In this document: positions 31,890 to 47,449 of the stretch, piece after piece
Numbering within the stretch: position 1 is the first letter of the stretch
Layout of the letters: every line of letters starts with the position of its first letter
Notes under the pieces: model-generated
The model's database searches: none
What the model was told of the DNA's origin: nothing
What the model saw: only the letters and a program-made list of their open reading frames with translations
Position numbers and translations under genes: made by a program
Assembly (NCBI RefSeq): GCF_027596085.1
Contig: NC_072451.1
Span: forward strand, 1,546,877 to 1,610,876
Direction: 5' to 3'
From: Anoplopoma fimbria
Taxonomy: Eukaryota; Chordata; Actinopteri; Perciformes; Anoplopomatidae
DNA: 64,000 nt

Positions 31890-32616
31890 CATAGTAATGA
31901 TTTCAATTCCCTCATATGGGAAATTCCACCTGAATATGGCATTAGAATTAAGGCTTGATGATGCTTATGATCCAAAAACAGTAAAAAATGTAATCATCAC
32001 ACTAAACGTATTCTTTCTTTTATGTCCCATTAACAGATGTTTTAAACAATATAACATCTGCAAACTGATGACATGGCTTTCAGTGCTTTTGGTAAATGTT
32101 GAGGGTTCAGGTGTTAAAAAAACAAACCTCTGATCCTCCAGATTCAGAGATATATCTGACGGTTTTTCTATTTGCAGGATTTCATTGTCGGAGCACAACG
32201 GGGCCTCAATAATCAGCTCCATCCCTCCTCCGTCAGCTCCCTGTGATTCTCCTCTGATAACAGCTGACACCTGCTGCTGTCATCCCTCTTGTCTCGCCTT
32301 TGATCGTTCTATGGCCCTCTGATAAACACCCTCTTCTCCGCTCTCATCTCCTTTCACCAGCCGACGTCTTCATCTCTGCTTCGTTCTCTCTGTGTGATAA
32401 CGATAAAACCGATGGAGCGCGGCGGGTTTACAAAAAAAAACCAACTGAGATTGTAATCTTTGATTTGAGATCAGTGCTGTATGAGATTCAAACCTCTTCT
32501 TCGCCTGAAGAGGTGGGCTGAGTTTGAGAAAAGAGCCACCATCTGCTCAACCTGATCAGGTCTATTTTTAGGCGTAATTAGATCTCGGTAGCAGGTGACG
32601 AACAGAATATGATGTG

Positions 32617-32753
<137 letters not shown>

Positions 32754-33965
32754 CGGCAGGTTGGACCCTGAGGTGGATTTCCTCTCGGGGGGGGCCAAAC
32801 TGCAAAGCCTCAAGAGGAGGTTGAGAGCTGTCTTTCATCTTCCCTCCGTCTCCCCCTATTCCTGCTCTCCTCACCCTGTTCCCTCCCAGCTGGAGGAGAT
32901 CTGGGCTCCCACAGCTCTCTGTCATATTAAAACCCAAAGATCAAAGGACGACAAGGAGAGCGGGAGAACAAGAGGGAGAGAGATGGAGAGAGATGGGAGG
33001 AATAAAAATAAAGGAGATGATTCGAAGAGGTGACGCAAAGAGCAAAGAGAGAAAAAAGAAAAAGGATCGATAGAGAGAGAGATGGGGAGTGCAAGGGAGG
33101 GAACAGGACAGATGGAAAACCTTTGATAAGACCTGTCGTATGTGTGCATCTAAAAAAGCTGATTGATATGTTTATGACGTTTTTCCCTGGAGGGAATAAA
33201 CTATGATAAGAAGTCGGCAACATAGGCTTCTTTATATGCGTGGCTATAATCACTAGTAAGCTGTAGAAGAGGTAGAGGTTGTGAACCCTGCCCGTCTGTC
33301 CCACGTACGCTAGAAAAACAGGAGGATTCCAGGTGCTTGTTTCAGTTGGGCAAGATTGAATTGTTCTTCCATGTCGGCTAGTATCGGTCATGCTGCATGT
33401 AGGACAATAGGACAATATAGGTAGTCACTATGGAATCAGACAGAATCTATTGCCTACACAGGGCTCTCAACGGGGCGAGGGCTGAGCTGGCAGGTAGAAG
33501 CTAACGGGGCTAACAGTGCTGACAGAGCCATCAGTGTTCACCAGAGGCAGTTTCCAACATCACGTTTAGCCCAATGGCAACCTCATGCAAGGTTTCAACA
33601 CAGCTTATCTCATGCAATTTTTCAAAATGTGGTTTAAATATTTTCAATAAGTCCTTGTTCTTCTGCCATGGATGAAATGTCTCAATAATAATAAAGCAAT
33701 AATATGTGCCCGTATCAAGATACTCAGACTTACATCACAGAAAGTTGAGAAAAAAAAGAGGACAGAAGATGGAAAGAGAAGAAACGAGTGATGTAAGGAT
33801 CTGTGGAGGAGAGCGATGAGTGATAGAGAGGAAAACCAAACGGGTAATGAAGCGACAGACAGAATAATGAGATTCACAGAAAGAAATCACAGAGGGCAGA
33901 GGAGAGGGAGGGAGTCGGACTAAAGGCTCACAACAGCAAGGTGGCTGCAGATTTACACTGAACTG

Positions 33966-34120
<155 letters not shown>

Positions 34121-34212
34121 GTCTCCGATCTCAGCACCACAGCAGCACCTACTGGTCGTTCGTTCAGGAACTACACTGATCCTGCTGCTGCACTTTCATC
34201 TGTCTTATTCTG

Positions 34213-34326
<114 letters not shown>

Positions 34327-34559
34327 AGAGATAATGCTATCTAGGTGTTGTGTACAGACCTGCACATACAGAACAACAATTCACACACACTCATTTCTGC
34401 ACATTTACACTCGTTCCAAACTTGAACATGCAGGTTTTTCGGTGCACATATGAACACACACTCCTCGCTGAGTCTGAGGTGATTTATGAGCGCACGGCTC
34501 AGGTTTGCATGATTTATCCCGCTAAAGCTGCACTGTGCACCTGAGGGACTCAACTCTCC

Positions 34560-34578
34560 CACACACACACACACACAC
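34560..34578. repeat. (CA)n microsatellite, short
   Basis: 9 units, 41 bp before a long GT array. Confidence 0.95.
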
Positions 34579-34615
34579 TGCACGGAGGCTTGTTAGCTAG
34601 GAAGCACCGGAGAAA

Positions 34616-34717
<102 letters not shown>

Positions 34718-34842
34718 CCATGGCCATGAAGATTTGTTTTGGTGCAAATGCTTACGGTGTAATCGTGCTTTTATCGTGCGAGTACACGTGCACACGCACT
34801 TGTTCACTTTAAGTATGCTTTAAAATGCAGTGTATGCATAAT

Positions 34843-34844
<2 letters not shown>

Positions 34845-34913
<69 letters not shown>
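34845..34913. repeat. (GT)n microsatellite
   Basis: 34 units. Confidence 0.98.
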
Positions 34914-34916
<3 letters not shown>

Positions 34917-35865
34917 ACCTGCCTTCACCACGTCTGTGTAACAACCTCCCCAGTGAGTTGTGTGAAGCCTCCATCCCACCATGAAAGATAACTCAGCACT
35001 CCCTCGGCAGTCTAATGACCGAGTACACACAGCGGCGTCACACACACACACAAATCGAGACCGCGTTCACACTCTGAGATACAGGCACTGTGAATGTGAT
35101 ACACACACATACATAGAGATGGTTAATAAAGTAGTGTACAGTCTGACCTCCAGTACGTTATCATCATTAATTGCTCAGTTAGATGAGAACTGCACTTAAA
35201 AAAGTGTTAATGCTGAAAAAAAACATTATCCCCAATAAAGTTAGTTATGAGTCATTAAAGTCTCCCACTTTTAAAAGGTTACGCTGCTTAAATCCTAAAA
35301 GAAATCCCTCAAACATCTGATCTTTTGGGACATTTTTGTTGTGAATGATTTTCATTTAACACAAAATTGACTTTCTGGTTCCAACGTACCTTTGTCTCCA
35401 CAGTCATGGTGCAGAAGAAATGTCCATGCACTAAGGTAAGCAGCCTGCCTTTAGGCATTGTCACTAAGTACTTTTTTGATATATCTAAGGGTTTTTTGTA
35501 GCCTAAGAATTAAGAAAAATATGGTTTTCATCATCCAGGAAGGTGTCTTTAATCTGGTAGTGTATCAGAAAATGTTCAAAAATCATTAAATGTGTGTTTT
35601 TTACTGGACAGCGACACATAACACACTTTTATACACAGAGAGACATCCACACACAAACCACACACATGTATCTACACTAACAAAACACACATTCAATACA
35701 ACAAACACACACACGCATACCTACAGTACACACCTTAACACCCACATCCATGTACGTCTATCTTTATGAGGACATATCCCTAATACCTTAACAGGCCTTT
35801 GAAGTGAGGACCGTCCTCACTTCTTCATTAAATGTCCTCTCTCTGAATGTCTCAAATGCAAATCC

Positions 35866-35866
<1 letters not shown>

Positions 35867-35943
<77 letters not shown>
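35867..35943. repeat. (TG)n microsatellite
   Basis: 38 units. Confidence 0.98.
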
Positions 35944-35944
<1 letters not shown>

Positions 35945-36065
35945 CTCATGAGATGGTTCAGCTGTCCACGCTCACACTGCAGGTGGCTCAGCGGCTTTTG
36001 GTCTTAATTGGTTGATTTGCAACCAGGCCTACGGCTGCCTGGATTCCTGACACATGCTCACAGCT

Positions 36066-36066
<1 letters not shown>

Positions 36067-36098
<32 letters not shown>
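36067..36098. repeat. (AC)n microsatellite
   Basis: 16 units. Confidence 0.97.
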
Positions 36099-36100
<2 letters not shown>

Positions 36101-36191
36101 ACAGCCAAAGTCATGAATGCGTAAACACACACTCATGGTCCCACAAACATATAAACACACACATATTCATGAAAGCCCTCATGACTCATGA

Positions 36192-36350
<159 letters not shown>

Positions 36351-37898
36351 CTATTTTCTACGCAGTCTCAGCACCTCCACCTCGGCTCTCATTAATACAC
36401 ACTCGACTGACAGCTCACTGTTGCCATGGCGACCCCCTACCTGTTGCCAAAAGGAAGGGAGCAGGGAGTTTAGAGGCTCGTGAACGCAGCTCAAAACTAT
36501 CGCAGTTCAATTTTCCGTCTCTGCACCCGGTGATTCTGCACGCACGCACAATTACCCACTCCATGGAAACGGAGAACGGAGAACGGTTCTATTCACCTCA
36601 ACGTGCTTCAACCCGGCTCACAAAGCAATGCATCCGTTCTGTAGTTTTTGTTACGAGAGAAGCCGAGTTCTCCTCCTCCTACTTCATTATATGGCTCTCT
36701 ATTCTAACTCACGCTCCTCTGTTCCATGTTATTCATTCATTCCAGGAAGATAAGATGAGGAATTTGTGAATTCATCATTCCAAGCTGCTCTATTCTAATT
36801 AAATGACTGCATGTTCTATTCTAGCCACGCTATTTTTCATTCCCACACCGTTCTCTTTTACACTCTTAACAAAAGGTTTAATAAACTAACGGCTCTCTGG
36901 GCTAATTGTGTCGTAGCAGAGTTCTTTTTGGCGGAGTAATGAAGTGTAGAGCAGGTGTAGAATGTACGCAGAGGCAGAAGAACCATTAAAGATGCATGAA
37001 ACGCCCCGAATGTTAAAACTCTATTGACGGACTTATTGTTGATCACACTTTGTTTCTATTTCTTCCTCGTTGTTCTTTCAGGGTGTTACCCTTGTTTCCA
37101 GGTTGTGTTTGCTGTTGGAGCTCCAGCACCTGTGCAATTTATGAGCTTGTTATCCCAAATGGTAACCAAAAAGCCCAGCTCGGACTCGAGACGAGTTGAA
37201 CCTTGCAGCTTATATGAAAAACGCCGGTTTCCTTAGCAACATCTCTGCGTTTCCTTTTGGTCTTTTTTGGTTGCTGGACCTAATTTGTAGCTTCTTAAAA
37301 TGTGAATGAAGACAGTGAAGGTGAGATAGCTGCTACATTTGCATTTCCAGTAGTGATGAAACGGCTAAACCCTGAAAGGATTCTGCCTCGACGCAAATAG
37401 CAACTCAAACTCTGTATATTTCTATACAAAACATCAATTAGGGTCTCTTTTTGGCCGGTTCCGTACTCAACTCCATTCAAACTAAATGAAATATAGTGAC
37501 GAGAAGGTTTTGTCTACAATCTACAGTGGACACGAACAGACTTCTAACAAAAGCCATATCTCTAAATTCTGCGGTATCTCATCCATTCTTTTATTTGATT
37601 ATCTAGTCTGGAACTAACACAAGGCTTTTCTCATCACATCACAGTTGCGACATCCTTCCTGGAACAAGAGCTAAGTGGCGCTTAAATCAACGGGACATAA
37701 AACAGTGACAAGCGCGTAAAGAGATTCTGAACCGGAGTGGCCAACAACAACAGCTCCAGAGTGCACAAAATCATGTGTGTGCATGATGATGTAACTTGGA
37801 TTCAGACCGTCAGACTGGGTCGTTTTCTTCTCCGCTCACGCCACAAGGCAGCACAGATTGATGTATCTGAAGTCACAGTGAACCAGGGGACGGTGGGG

Positions 37899-37901
<3 letters not shown>

Positions 37902-37990
<89 letters not shown>
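37902..37990. repeat. (GT)n microsatellite
   Basis: 44 units. Confidence 0.98.
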
Positions 37991-37993
<3 letters not shown>

Positions 37994-38410
37994 AGAGGTG
38001 GGCAGATGGTCTTCAGCAGGTCATTAATAGCAACTACACCCTCCTGCAGTGACCTCTACCACTTAACCCCCCTTCATACTAGAACCTGTTGTGAGACAGA
38101 TGAGCAGAACGGTGCAGATTCACTACCTGACGTGGTGGGAACTCGATGTTCGATTAACCCTTCAGGGGAAAAAAACTGCTTACAAAATAACTTATATAAG
38201 AATGAAAATAGTTTGAGTGAGATGTCACTTGGCAGAGTCACTAAGTGCCTTCTATGATAAATCAGAATATGATTTAAATTGGCATGTTTTAAACTTTTAA
38301 AGCTGAGGTTGAGGTTGAGGTCGTTCTGAGCTTGAGAGGCAACATCAAACAATTAGCACCATAAAAGCCAACTGATGTGTCGCCTCGGGTCTTGAATTAA
38401 AAGTTACACT

Positions 38411-39010
38411 TTAAAAGGTATAATATGTAAATTTTCTGCAATTAATTATATCAGAAAAGCGACTACACCTACTTAATTCCATTTTATCTACATTTTTTTT
38501 TAGATTTGTACTTACATTATCCCAAATGTTTCAAAAAACTTTGTCATTTTAACTGTTTCGTTTGGTCACCTGTCATAGGCATCATACCTTCTTTCCATTT
38601 ACTGAGAGAAGCCGTCATGAATGGCATTTTTATCCAGTTTTAATCCTCATTTTTAGAATACACTTTCAGACCTCTGGGTGAAAGATTTTAGTCATTGCAT
38701 GTCTGGATCTGAAGTTATCAGAGAAACAAACAGAGCAAACGTTAGCAGAAGCTCGCCTCACGTTTTATACCAGCTTTGAATCACCGGGTCAGTTTTCTTT
38801 AGGACGAGTAGACCTCTGTAGTAAAAACTTCCTGAACAATGAAAAAATGAAGCAATGCTAACCATCAAAAGCTGACTGCAATGACGGCCATGGGGATGAA
38901 GACAACAAATCCCATGATCCCATCCTACTTTACAATGTCACCAAACTCTGTCTTTGTTCTTGTTTTAAATGATAGACCTCCCCAGCAGCAGAACATTACA
39001 TATTGTGCGT
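38411..39010. mobile_element. Possible MITE with TTAA end, degraded
   Basis: ttaaaaggtataatatgtaa at the left and gaacattacatattgtgcgt at the right form a short imperfect inverted pair around aatatgtaa. This resembles a teleost TTAA family whose ends read roughly TTAAAGGTGCAATATGTAA. The right TTAA is not preserved, so the call is tentative. Confidence 0.4.
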
Positions 39011-40535
39011 CAGTATGTATCTACACACTAAGCCAGACAACATTACTGGAACATAATCTGTATTTGTACTGTAGAACACAGGCAGAAAGGCTGAAAGGCA
39101 AAACTAATTTATTAACCGAGAGCTTCTCAAAGGACCACGTTGTGCATTTGCAATAGCAGCTTTTAGGATCCTTTATTAATACGAAGGGCTATTTTTGTGT
39201 TTCGTTAGGATGTGTGGAATGAAACAAAGCCTTTGTTGCTGCACTGGACGTCTTAGTCATATTGGTGAAATGTGGCCTTTAGCTCCTTTAACTTCACTGT
39301 TCCTAGACTGCTACCAACCGGAAAGTCCCATGAAAAGATGCTGCACGTTAATATTTCTTTGGACCTTTAGCGAGCCACTCAGAGACTGTTTGCGAGCTAC
39401 TTCATGGAGAACCCTGGTCTAGACTGACTGCTGCCGACATCCATCAACATGCAGAACCAGAACTACAGGTGATGGTGAACCACATGCAGACCAATGGCGC
39501 CCAACAACCAACGCTTCTCTAAGGCCTTTGGCTGCTATACCTGTGTCAAGCTTGCATCTGTTCAACTTCAGCTTATTATCTCAAAAGTACACTCCCAGTG
39601 AGTGATGCAGATGTTTTACCACAGCACACACGTTAGCCAAAGAAAACCAACAGCCCATAAAAAGATAAGACAGCGATTGGTCTGTCAGTGTTGCAGGAAC
39701 GCTCTCTTAGACATGTTTATTTAACGTAGCACTATTATTATGGAAATGAAACCTTGTTTTTTTGGGTAATCCAACCTTTGCAAAGACCAAATATGAACTG
39801 AGTGAAGCAAGTGGGTCATGATATGTTATCATATATTATGATCATATTCCAACAAATCTTTCTGCGTGCGTGACCCCGATGGGAACGGAGCCCCTCGGCC
39901 CCGGGATCCTTCTACACACCCAGTTAAACAGGACCACATGTACCGTATGTGGCTTATGTTATTTACTGTATCAACATTATGCTATTTCTCCTTTTCAACG
40001 ACTTAATGTGTCATTGTGGATTCATGGTGGAAATTCCTCACTTTTTAACCTCTGCGGTGAGGGCCGGGGGAGTGATAGAACTGGGTCGGGCTCTGGACTG
40101 GATCTTGGGCCACTCAGACGGGCTTTCAAAGAGCTTAGCGGGGCTGACGGACCGTGGAGTGGAGAGACTTGCTGTAAATCTCTGAATGCTGGGTAGTTGA
40201 ATGAAGCAAGTGCTAAATTGTGGATGTCCAGAAATACCAGAGATATGCAGTGTGAGAGGTTTTGTAAGAGCGTCAATGCACATTTTCTATTGCCTCTTTA
40301 GCCAGAGGCGTCTCATCCTCTCCCTACTTCAGTTTTCACACACATTTCATAAACTTTCAACAACATCTAGGTCTATGTTTGGCATAGAATAACCATCTGC
40401 ATAACCAGGTTTTGAACACTGGTGCTCTGGCCAATTTCGTGGTGAAAACATTGGTCCCGTGGTGCTGCAAGGCACTTCATGAAAGCATCCTCCAGACAGC
40501 ATGGATCATGTCCAAACTGCTCTGTAGTGGACTCA

Positions 40536-40769
<234 letters not shown>

Positions 40770-40902
40770 TTAGTGAAATATAATCTGCCAATTTAAAAGC
40801 CCTCAGTGCCTCTGTATGAATAAAACACCGGTGTGCCACATGTAGTTGAAAGTGCACCATTAACATCCATCAAAATCGAATCATTTGGAATGAGCCGCCT
40901 AC

Positions 40903-41090
40903 CTTCCTCTCGAGGCTGTTGGTGCCGGAGGAGTGGCGAGCTTTCAGGAAGCCAGCTGTGGTGGACCAGCGGGTCGGGTTCTTCCTGGACGGCGGCTCTT
41001 CCGTTTGGACCCTCGGCTCGCCGCCGCCGAACGGCCCGTTGATGGTCATCAGGGCGGGGTCGCTGCTGCGCCGGACGTGGAGGGGCATGT
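40903..41090 (-). CDS. pard3: pard3 exon: linker with RRSSDP phospho-site
   Basis: This 188-nt exon has acceptor ctctcag and donor gtaggc. It completes an Asn codon and then encodes 62 residues starting MPLHVRRSSDPAL and ending GTNSLERK. RRSSDP matches the conserved PAR-1/MARK site (Ser144 in mammals) whose phosphorylation recruits 14-3-3 and removes Par-3 from the basolateral membrane; that role is known from other species. A second conserved block, RKNPTRWSTTAGFLK, follows. Between them, MTINGPFGGGEPRVQTEEPP differs from the mammalian sequence in both content and length, as expected in a disordered linker. The exon ends in phase 0 and is separated by only 193 bp from the next exon. Confidence 0.95.
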
Positions 41091-42064
41091 CTGAGAGACG
41101 GGGTAGAAACCGAAAGTTTGAAGACAAACGAATCTTCTTTCCTTTACCCTGAGAGGAAATGATATCGCTGCAACTGCTTTTGACTTGGAGGAAAGTGCCT
41201 TATTGGCAATTTATGTATAGAAAACCATACGCCTTGCTGTAAAAGACTGGAAACAAATATTTCATCTCATGTTTGTGTATGATTGATGTTAAAAGGCTGG
41301 AACTCATTTTGTTGCTCAAACATTGTGGGAAAATGAAGGCAATCAATCACTGAGATTCCGTTATCGTCCCACTGTGGAATAATCTGATTTGTCACTTAAA
41401 GGTTTAATCAGGCAGCTCTGGTTTCTACTTCACTATCAGTGAATCACAGAGCAGCAGACCGCGTGTGGGAACAACAATATACGTAAGTGGATGCCTTCCA
41501 TTAAAACTCTTCACTCTGTTACAGTGTTGGGTGCGTGGGAAGCAGGCCAAGGTCCAAACAACAACTCCAACAAAGGCAGCGCACGCAAATAAACCCACCA
41601 CAGCCTGAGCTCGGACACAAGACGTGATGTTACCACATTCTAAACTTCCCACTTTCAGGACTCTCCAAAAAGCCCACAGGCTACATTTGATTGGCCGAAA
41701 TACACCGAGCGAACCACCGGAGAGAGAGAAAAACTTAAGCGTCTTCTTCAGAGGACAATGCCAAGTGTCATGTTCTCCTCCAGGATGTTCTGCTGCTCCA
41801 ACACGGTCACATGTTTGGGTTGGTGGTGTTTGTTCATACAGGAAATACTGTAATCCGTCCAAAACGAGGAGTCAACGGTTATTTGACTTGGTGTGTATTG
41901 TGAGACTAAGTGCATGGCAGGATTAGGCATGTTTGTGTGTGTTTTGTGTGTGTGTGTGTCCCTGTTTATGTGTCTATACTTTATGATGAACTAATGAGGT
42001 TGAAGGTCAGAGAGTGTCTAAACACTTTGTTTGTTAGAGGTATGTGCATTTATGCAAACTGAAG

Positions 42065-42066
<2 letters not shown>

Positions 42067-42145
<79 letters not shown>
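42067..42145. repeat. (TG)n microsatellite
   Basis: 39 units. Confidence 0.98.
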
Positions 42146-42146
<1 letters not shown>

Positions 42147-42269
42147 ATTCTTAATTGTGTGTGAGAATGTGTGTCAGTCTGTATTTCGGGTGAACTCAAA
42201 CCAGTGGACATGTGTTTGTATTTGGAAATATCTGAGCCAACATCTGTAGTATTTGTTGAGCATCTGGAA

Positions 42270-42370
<101 letters not shown>

Positions 42371-42719
42371 TAAACTCATGTACTTTGCTGACTGGTGTTT
42401 TGCCGGGTCACGAGGAGCGTGGGACCTAAATGGCTCTGAGCTGTGGGAGGCAGAGGCACTCTGGGAGACGAAGTTCAGGAGGGGGGCAGAGTGCAGGGTG
42501 TTCTGACAAGTAGTCTCAACACCACCATCAAACTACAACTCCCAGGAGGCATTAGGAGACATGACACCTCTTCAGATGAACTACTGTGACGATAGAGTGC
42601 TGCAGGAATGAGTTAGAAACCTAGAAATGAGTGAGCATTTTTGCACTTCTCTCCCTCGTTTGAATAGATTTATGGTTAAGCTTAAGCTATTTTAATATTT
42701 TGTTGTAGGATATTAAATA

Positions 42720-42739
42720 CCCCCCCCCCCCCCCCCCCC
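42720..42739. repeat. Poly-C run
   Basis: 20 consecutive C on the plus strand, G in the pard3 transcript. Confidence 0.97.
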
Positions 42740-44134
42740 AAGGCAGTTGCTAACAAGTGTCTAAATGAGACTACTAAACACCATCACGCTGATTAGTCCG
42801 CCTCCAAAGCCTCGATGTGGTGGAGTTCCTTTAAAGCCTAACGTTGGCTTTTTATTACTGCAGATTGTATTCATGCATCAAAAATCATAAAAGTGGTGTT
42901 CATTTGTGAAAATGATCTTGCTGAATCTTTAAAAAAAATGACAGAACCAGTGTCATGCTAACTTCCATGATGGCGGACAAAAATCTATCATCCCTGCACC
43001 ATTTTACTGTATACCAATCCAACACCATGTGCTAACTCTATCATCTGATCAGCAGAGTAAGGTCATGTCAGCATAGTAAGGAAATGCTCTTCTCTGATTG
43101 GCTTGCATGTGTCTTCTTGTTTTCCTTTGTTTCATATGCATGATAATCAAGGAACTCTAAGGGGCCCTGACATATAAAATGACCCCCTCCTGGTCTCTCC
43201 CTACCTGTTATTCTGTATATCTGAACATTATATTATTTCAAATGTTATCACATTACATTCTGGAAACACATTTAGAATTCCTCTGCAGTGTGAAACAGTA
43301 AACCCACTTCACTGTTGTTTAACGGGTTTCCTGTGGATCTGTCGTTAGTACTGCAGAGAAATGTGTTCATTTGAGCGGCCTCATGGCTATGCTCTCGCTA
43401 AAGCAAATCTCTAGAGGAATGAAGATTTAGTTCATAACTCAAAACAGTTTTAGTTCAAATATAAACTGTGAAAAGCAACATAATAACATCAACAGAACCA
43501 AATTCAAAGTAACTGCAGCTCTTTAATGGAGGGACTGCTTTGGCATGTTTTAGAGATAAACGTGAAAATTCTGGACTTCTAAGTATGACTCTTAATAATA
43601 ATCGTTGCATTTTGGAAATTAACTTTTCAAATGGGCATCTGAAAGCCTCGCGTGTTCACAACAGCAGCACAGTCCTTTTCATCAGCACTTCCATGTCGGC
43701 AGAGGCTTTTTTTGTTTAACAAAGCCAAGATACGAACATGAATCCATTTGTGAACAACTCTCCGTCTAATAAGCTTAATCACTTCTCCTTTGAGTTTGTG
43801 GGCTGAACAAGAAAAACTGGCAAAGACCCACAGAGTCCGGCGCCTTTAATCTCATCCAACATAAATCAGTGATTGAAAGCCATTCTCATTAGGCGCTTCT
43901 GGAAAAATGTCAGACATTTCTCTTAAAAAAAACAATGAAATCCAGCTGATTAGAGTCAGCGTCGTCAATTAAACGGGGTTAGAGCTTATTATGGAGACGT
44001 TTAATTGGACGTAACTGGCAGGTGTGATAATGCCCAAGATTTCCCATTTCTTATGCATATTCACATTCAGCATCTCACACAGAAATCCAATTAGGAGTGG
44101 AGTGACCTCCATCGCACTGTATCTATACGTCTGT

Positions 44135-44137
<3 letters not shown>

Positions 44138-44214
<77 letters not shown>
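44138..44214. repeat. (TG)n microsatellite
   Basis: 38 units. Confidence 0.98.
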
Positions 44215-44215
<1 letters not shown>

Positions 44216-44784
44216 TTTGTGTGCAATAAAGACAGAATAGGAGATTTTGGTGGCTGCCGTGTCAATCAATGCCAGTTCACAGGTCATTAGTGGATTAGTT
44301 ATGCTCTCACCAGTGTGGTACTTTTAGAGCAGGCAAAATATGCATGGAGGGAGACTGCTGACAAAACTGATGCCAGCTGAAAATGTTAATCTCAAATCAC
44401 CGTATTCTGAAAAAAATGTGTCGCTTTAGATTAAAATATTGTTGATCATGAGCAAAACTGTATTATACATTATTTTCAAAAGTCTCTCAAGGACTTTTCA
44501 TTCTCACAGTTCTATGTTGGAGCCCAACAAGCTACTTCTAACCAACGTTAAAACAAAAAACAAACTCGCATATTTAGTATTTGTAAGTGAAAGGATTTAT
44601 TATAGGTTTTATGCTTTAGTCGAGTAAAAGTGGAGGATTTTTACTTTAAATCACAACTTTCACTTTTTTCCAGAGGGACACAGAAAGAGAGAATATTAGA
44701 GAAGGAAGTGAGAGTGTGTGTTCGTTTCTGTATATCTGTGGGCAAAATGCTTGTTTGCTTCTGCATGTGCATGTGGTCGTATGG

Positions 44785-44803
44785 AAAAAAAAAAAAAAAA
44801 AAA
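44785..44803. repeat. Poly-A run
   Basis: 19 A; similar runs at 57379-57397 and 59936-59955. Confidence 0.95.
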
Positions 44804-45246
44804 GCCTTTTTCTGCTTGATCCAAGTTGACAAATCACCTACAAGAGTCAGTTTCCCATCCAAACACGCAGTAATTACAGGGGAAGAAGCGACTTGGCCGG
44901 CAAAACTGCAGAGGTGGACAGGCTCAGCGTCACATTTGATTTAGGAGGCAGCGAATAGAACCAATTAGCCACTTTGGCCGGGGATCAAACAGCTATCTGC
45001 GCCCGAAAAAAAACAAAAAAACATGGCCTTCCTGTCCAATTAAGAGAATTTATGGACTGGGCCGAGGTACCGCTGGGCTGTGATAAGGTAATTTGTTGGG
45101 TTAGCTGTATACTGCGGCAGTTGCTGATATTTGACGCCAATGAGGATGACAGATCTGTAATGTAAGAGGAGTATAAGAGGAGCCGACTCCATTATCAATC
45201 ATCTGTTAAGTAAATGTTTTAGTCCCTGAACGCTCCCCTCTGTTCA

Positions 45247-45516
<270 letters not shown>

Positions 45517-45541
45517 TTATATTCCATAAAATACATATCAT

Positions 45542-45875
45542 CAGAGCTCAACACGTGGTGGCCAGCCCGGATGGCTACACTAAAAATATGGTTGCCATTT
45601 TTTCTCGCCACGTGATTCATGTGAAGGGTTGTCAGGCTCCGGTTCATGCTTGAAGAGCAATATTTAAATATCACTAATGCAACAAATATCTGAAAAAGAT
45701 ATTCTTTTTTGCATGCATGTTGCTACATTGTGCTTTTTGCCACCCTTGTTTTTTTTAATGCATTTTTTATTATGGTAAAAAAAAGTGGTTGCCAAAAGGT
45801 CAAAAATTGGTTGCTAATTTCTCTAATTGGTTGCCGACGACAACCTGGCAACTGTCTCTGTCGAGCACTGATCGT
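45542..45875. mobile_element. Possible short inverted-repeat element
   Basis: cagagctcaacacgtggt near 45542 and cgagcactg near 45870 are inverted, and both ends carry ggttgcca-type words (tggttgccat at left; ggttgccaaaaggtcaaaaa and ggttgccgacgacaacctgg at right). The 8-bp flanks do not match, so a hAT assignment is unproven. Confidence 0.35.
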
Positions 45876-46079
45876 GATACGACGACAGGCTGAACTGATG
45901 TAAGAAATGAGATGACTTTAATGGAAACGGTTTTCTTTGTTTTTGACAAATAAAAAAACTTTGCACAATGATAACATCGACTGGGATAATCTGGAATTAT
46001 GAAAGGAGATTAAAATTACACAGAAAAATAGCTATTTTGGACATGTTCAATTATTCAATTAGTTGTTCTGAATCTGTGG

Positions 46080-46082
<3 letters not shown>

Positions 46083-46112
<30 letters not shown>
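46083..46112. repeat. (TA)n microsatellite
   Basis: 15 units followed by poly-A and ATA units. Confidence 0.97.
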
Positions 46113-46117
<5 letters not shown>

Positions 46118-47449
46118 AAAAATAATAATAATCACTCACTCAGAAGTCTAACAAAAAACACAGAACAAAACTATGGACAATAACTGCAACATTAATTCTC
46201 AGGTTTTTTTCCTGTAGAAAACAAGAACGAACATCAAAACATCAAAAACTGTTAAATTAAAATGTAAAAAGTTTCTTTCATAAGGCTGTTTAAGGCCAAA
46301 TCTATAATTTGCACAACAGTCATATTTGCTTCTCTGCCTGAAATCCTGATCGACGATTATGAACCTGGAGACAGACCCGGGTAAAAAAAATCTAAAAAAG
46401 GAAACTGCTTAAACATCGGTGGTCCTTTTCTCCTCAAATGAACAAGGACCACACAATCAGTCCAAATGAATAAGGGGCTGATTTAGAATCTCAGTTTTAC
46501 ATTATGACACTGAGGTGCTCATTACCTCCAATCATATCCTCTCTTCCTCCAAAGTGCCTCCACATTTTCTCTCCACATCTTTACCTCCAACGCTGCTCTC
46601 CCTCTCAGATCTGATTAATTCCAGCCTGTACCGAGTCCCTTTATTAGATTATAAAATCAGAGTGAGGCCGTCCCTCTGTGACTCCCACCAGGCCCACGGG
46701 TGAGTTCAGCTGGCTCCAGATACCTACACTCGCCCATTCAAAAGGATGTGATCGCACGATAATGATAATGATAATGACCCAACTCGATGGACAATGACCC
46801 CTGACCTACAGTATATCACCGAGGTTAAAAATAAACATGTTGGCTCAAACATCTTCAAGATATCACTGCAGCTCATCTGAGATTATTTACATGATCAGGA
46901 ACAAAAGAAAGAACCCTGAACTTTAAAGGAAACCTGACAGAACAGCCTGCAGCAAGAAGAAGATGATCAAAGACGGACACACTTCTTTTTTACTTCAGAA
47001 AAAACACAAAACAAAGATATAAGCTACCACATGAGAAAAAAAAGTCAAGATCTATCAGTTTCATTTTGCTTTGGAGGAATAGATTTTTATCTTTGGAGAG
47101 TTCTGAAGAGAGTTTTGAATTGGAACATGTTCTACATTTTTAAGACAATTTCAAAGAGAAACATGCATTTAGCTTGTGACCATCTATTCCTCCTGACAGC
47201 AAAGTTCAGACCGACAGTCAACATGTTTGATCACGTGTGTGTCAATGCACATAGATAATCACAGGGACTACAGACGAAAATTAGCTCTCTAGCTAACTAT
47301 GGCACATTTACATTGAGGATGTAAACTGAAATGTTGATTAATGTGCTGGAAAAAAACAAAAGCCATGGCAAAATGAAATCGAATCACTGCAGGAAAATGA
47401 ATTCTTGCAGAAAGGAAGTTGTTGCACAGTCAGCAAAACGGGCAAAGAT

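Noticed and set aside
35759..35870. Fish repeat resembling 'gaggaccgtcctcac' elements next to a TG array
   Set aside because: The match is too short and from memory only; not enough to define an element.
39195..39422. 75-residue plus-strand frame with several Cys
   Set aside because: It has no recognised domain and its length is expected by chance.
42820..43240. Possible further MITE (ctctgattggcttgcatg, gatggcggac words)
   Set aside because: Words resemble other fish elements but no paired ends or target duplication could be found.
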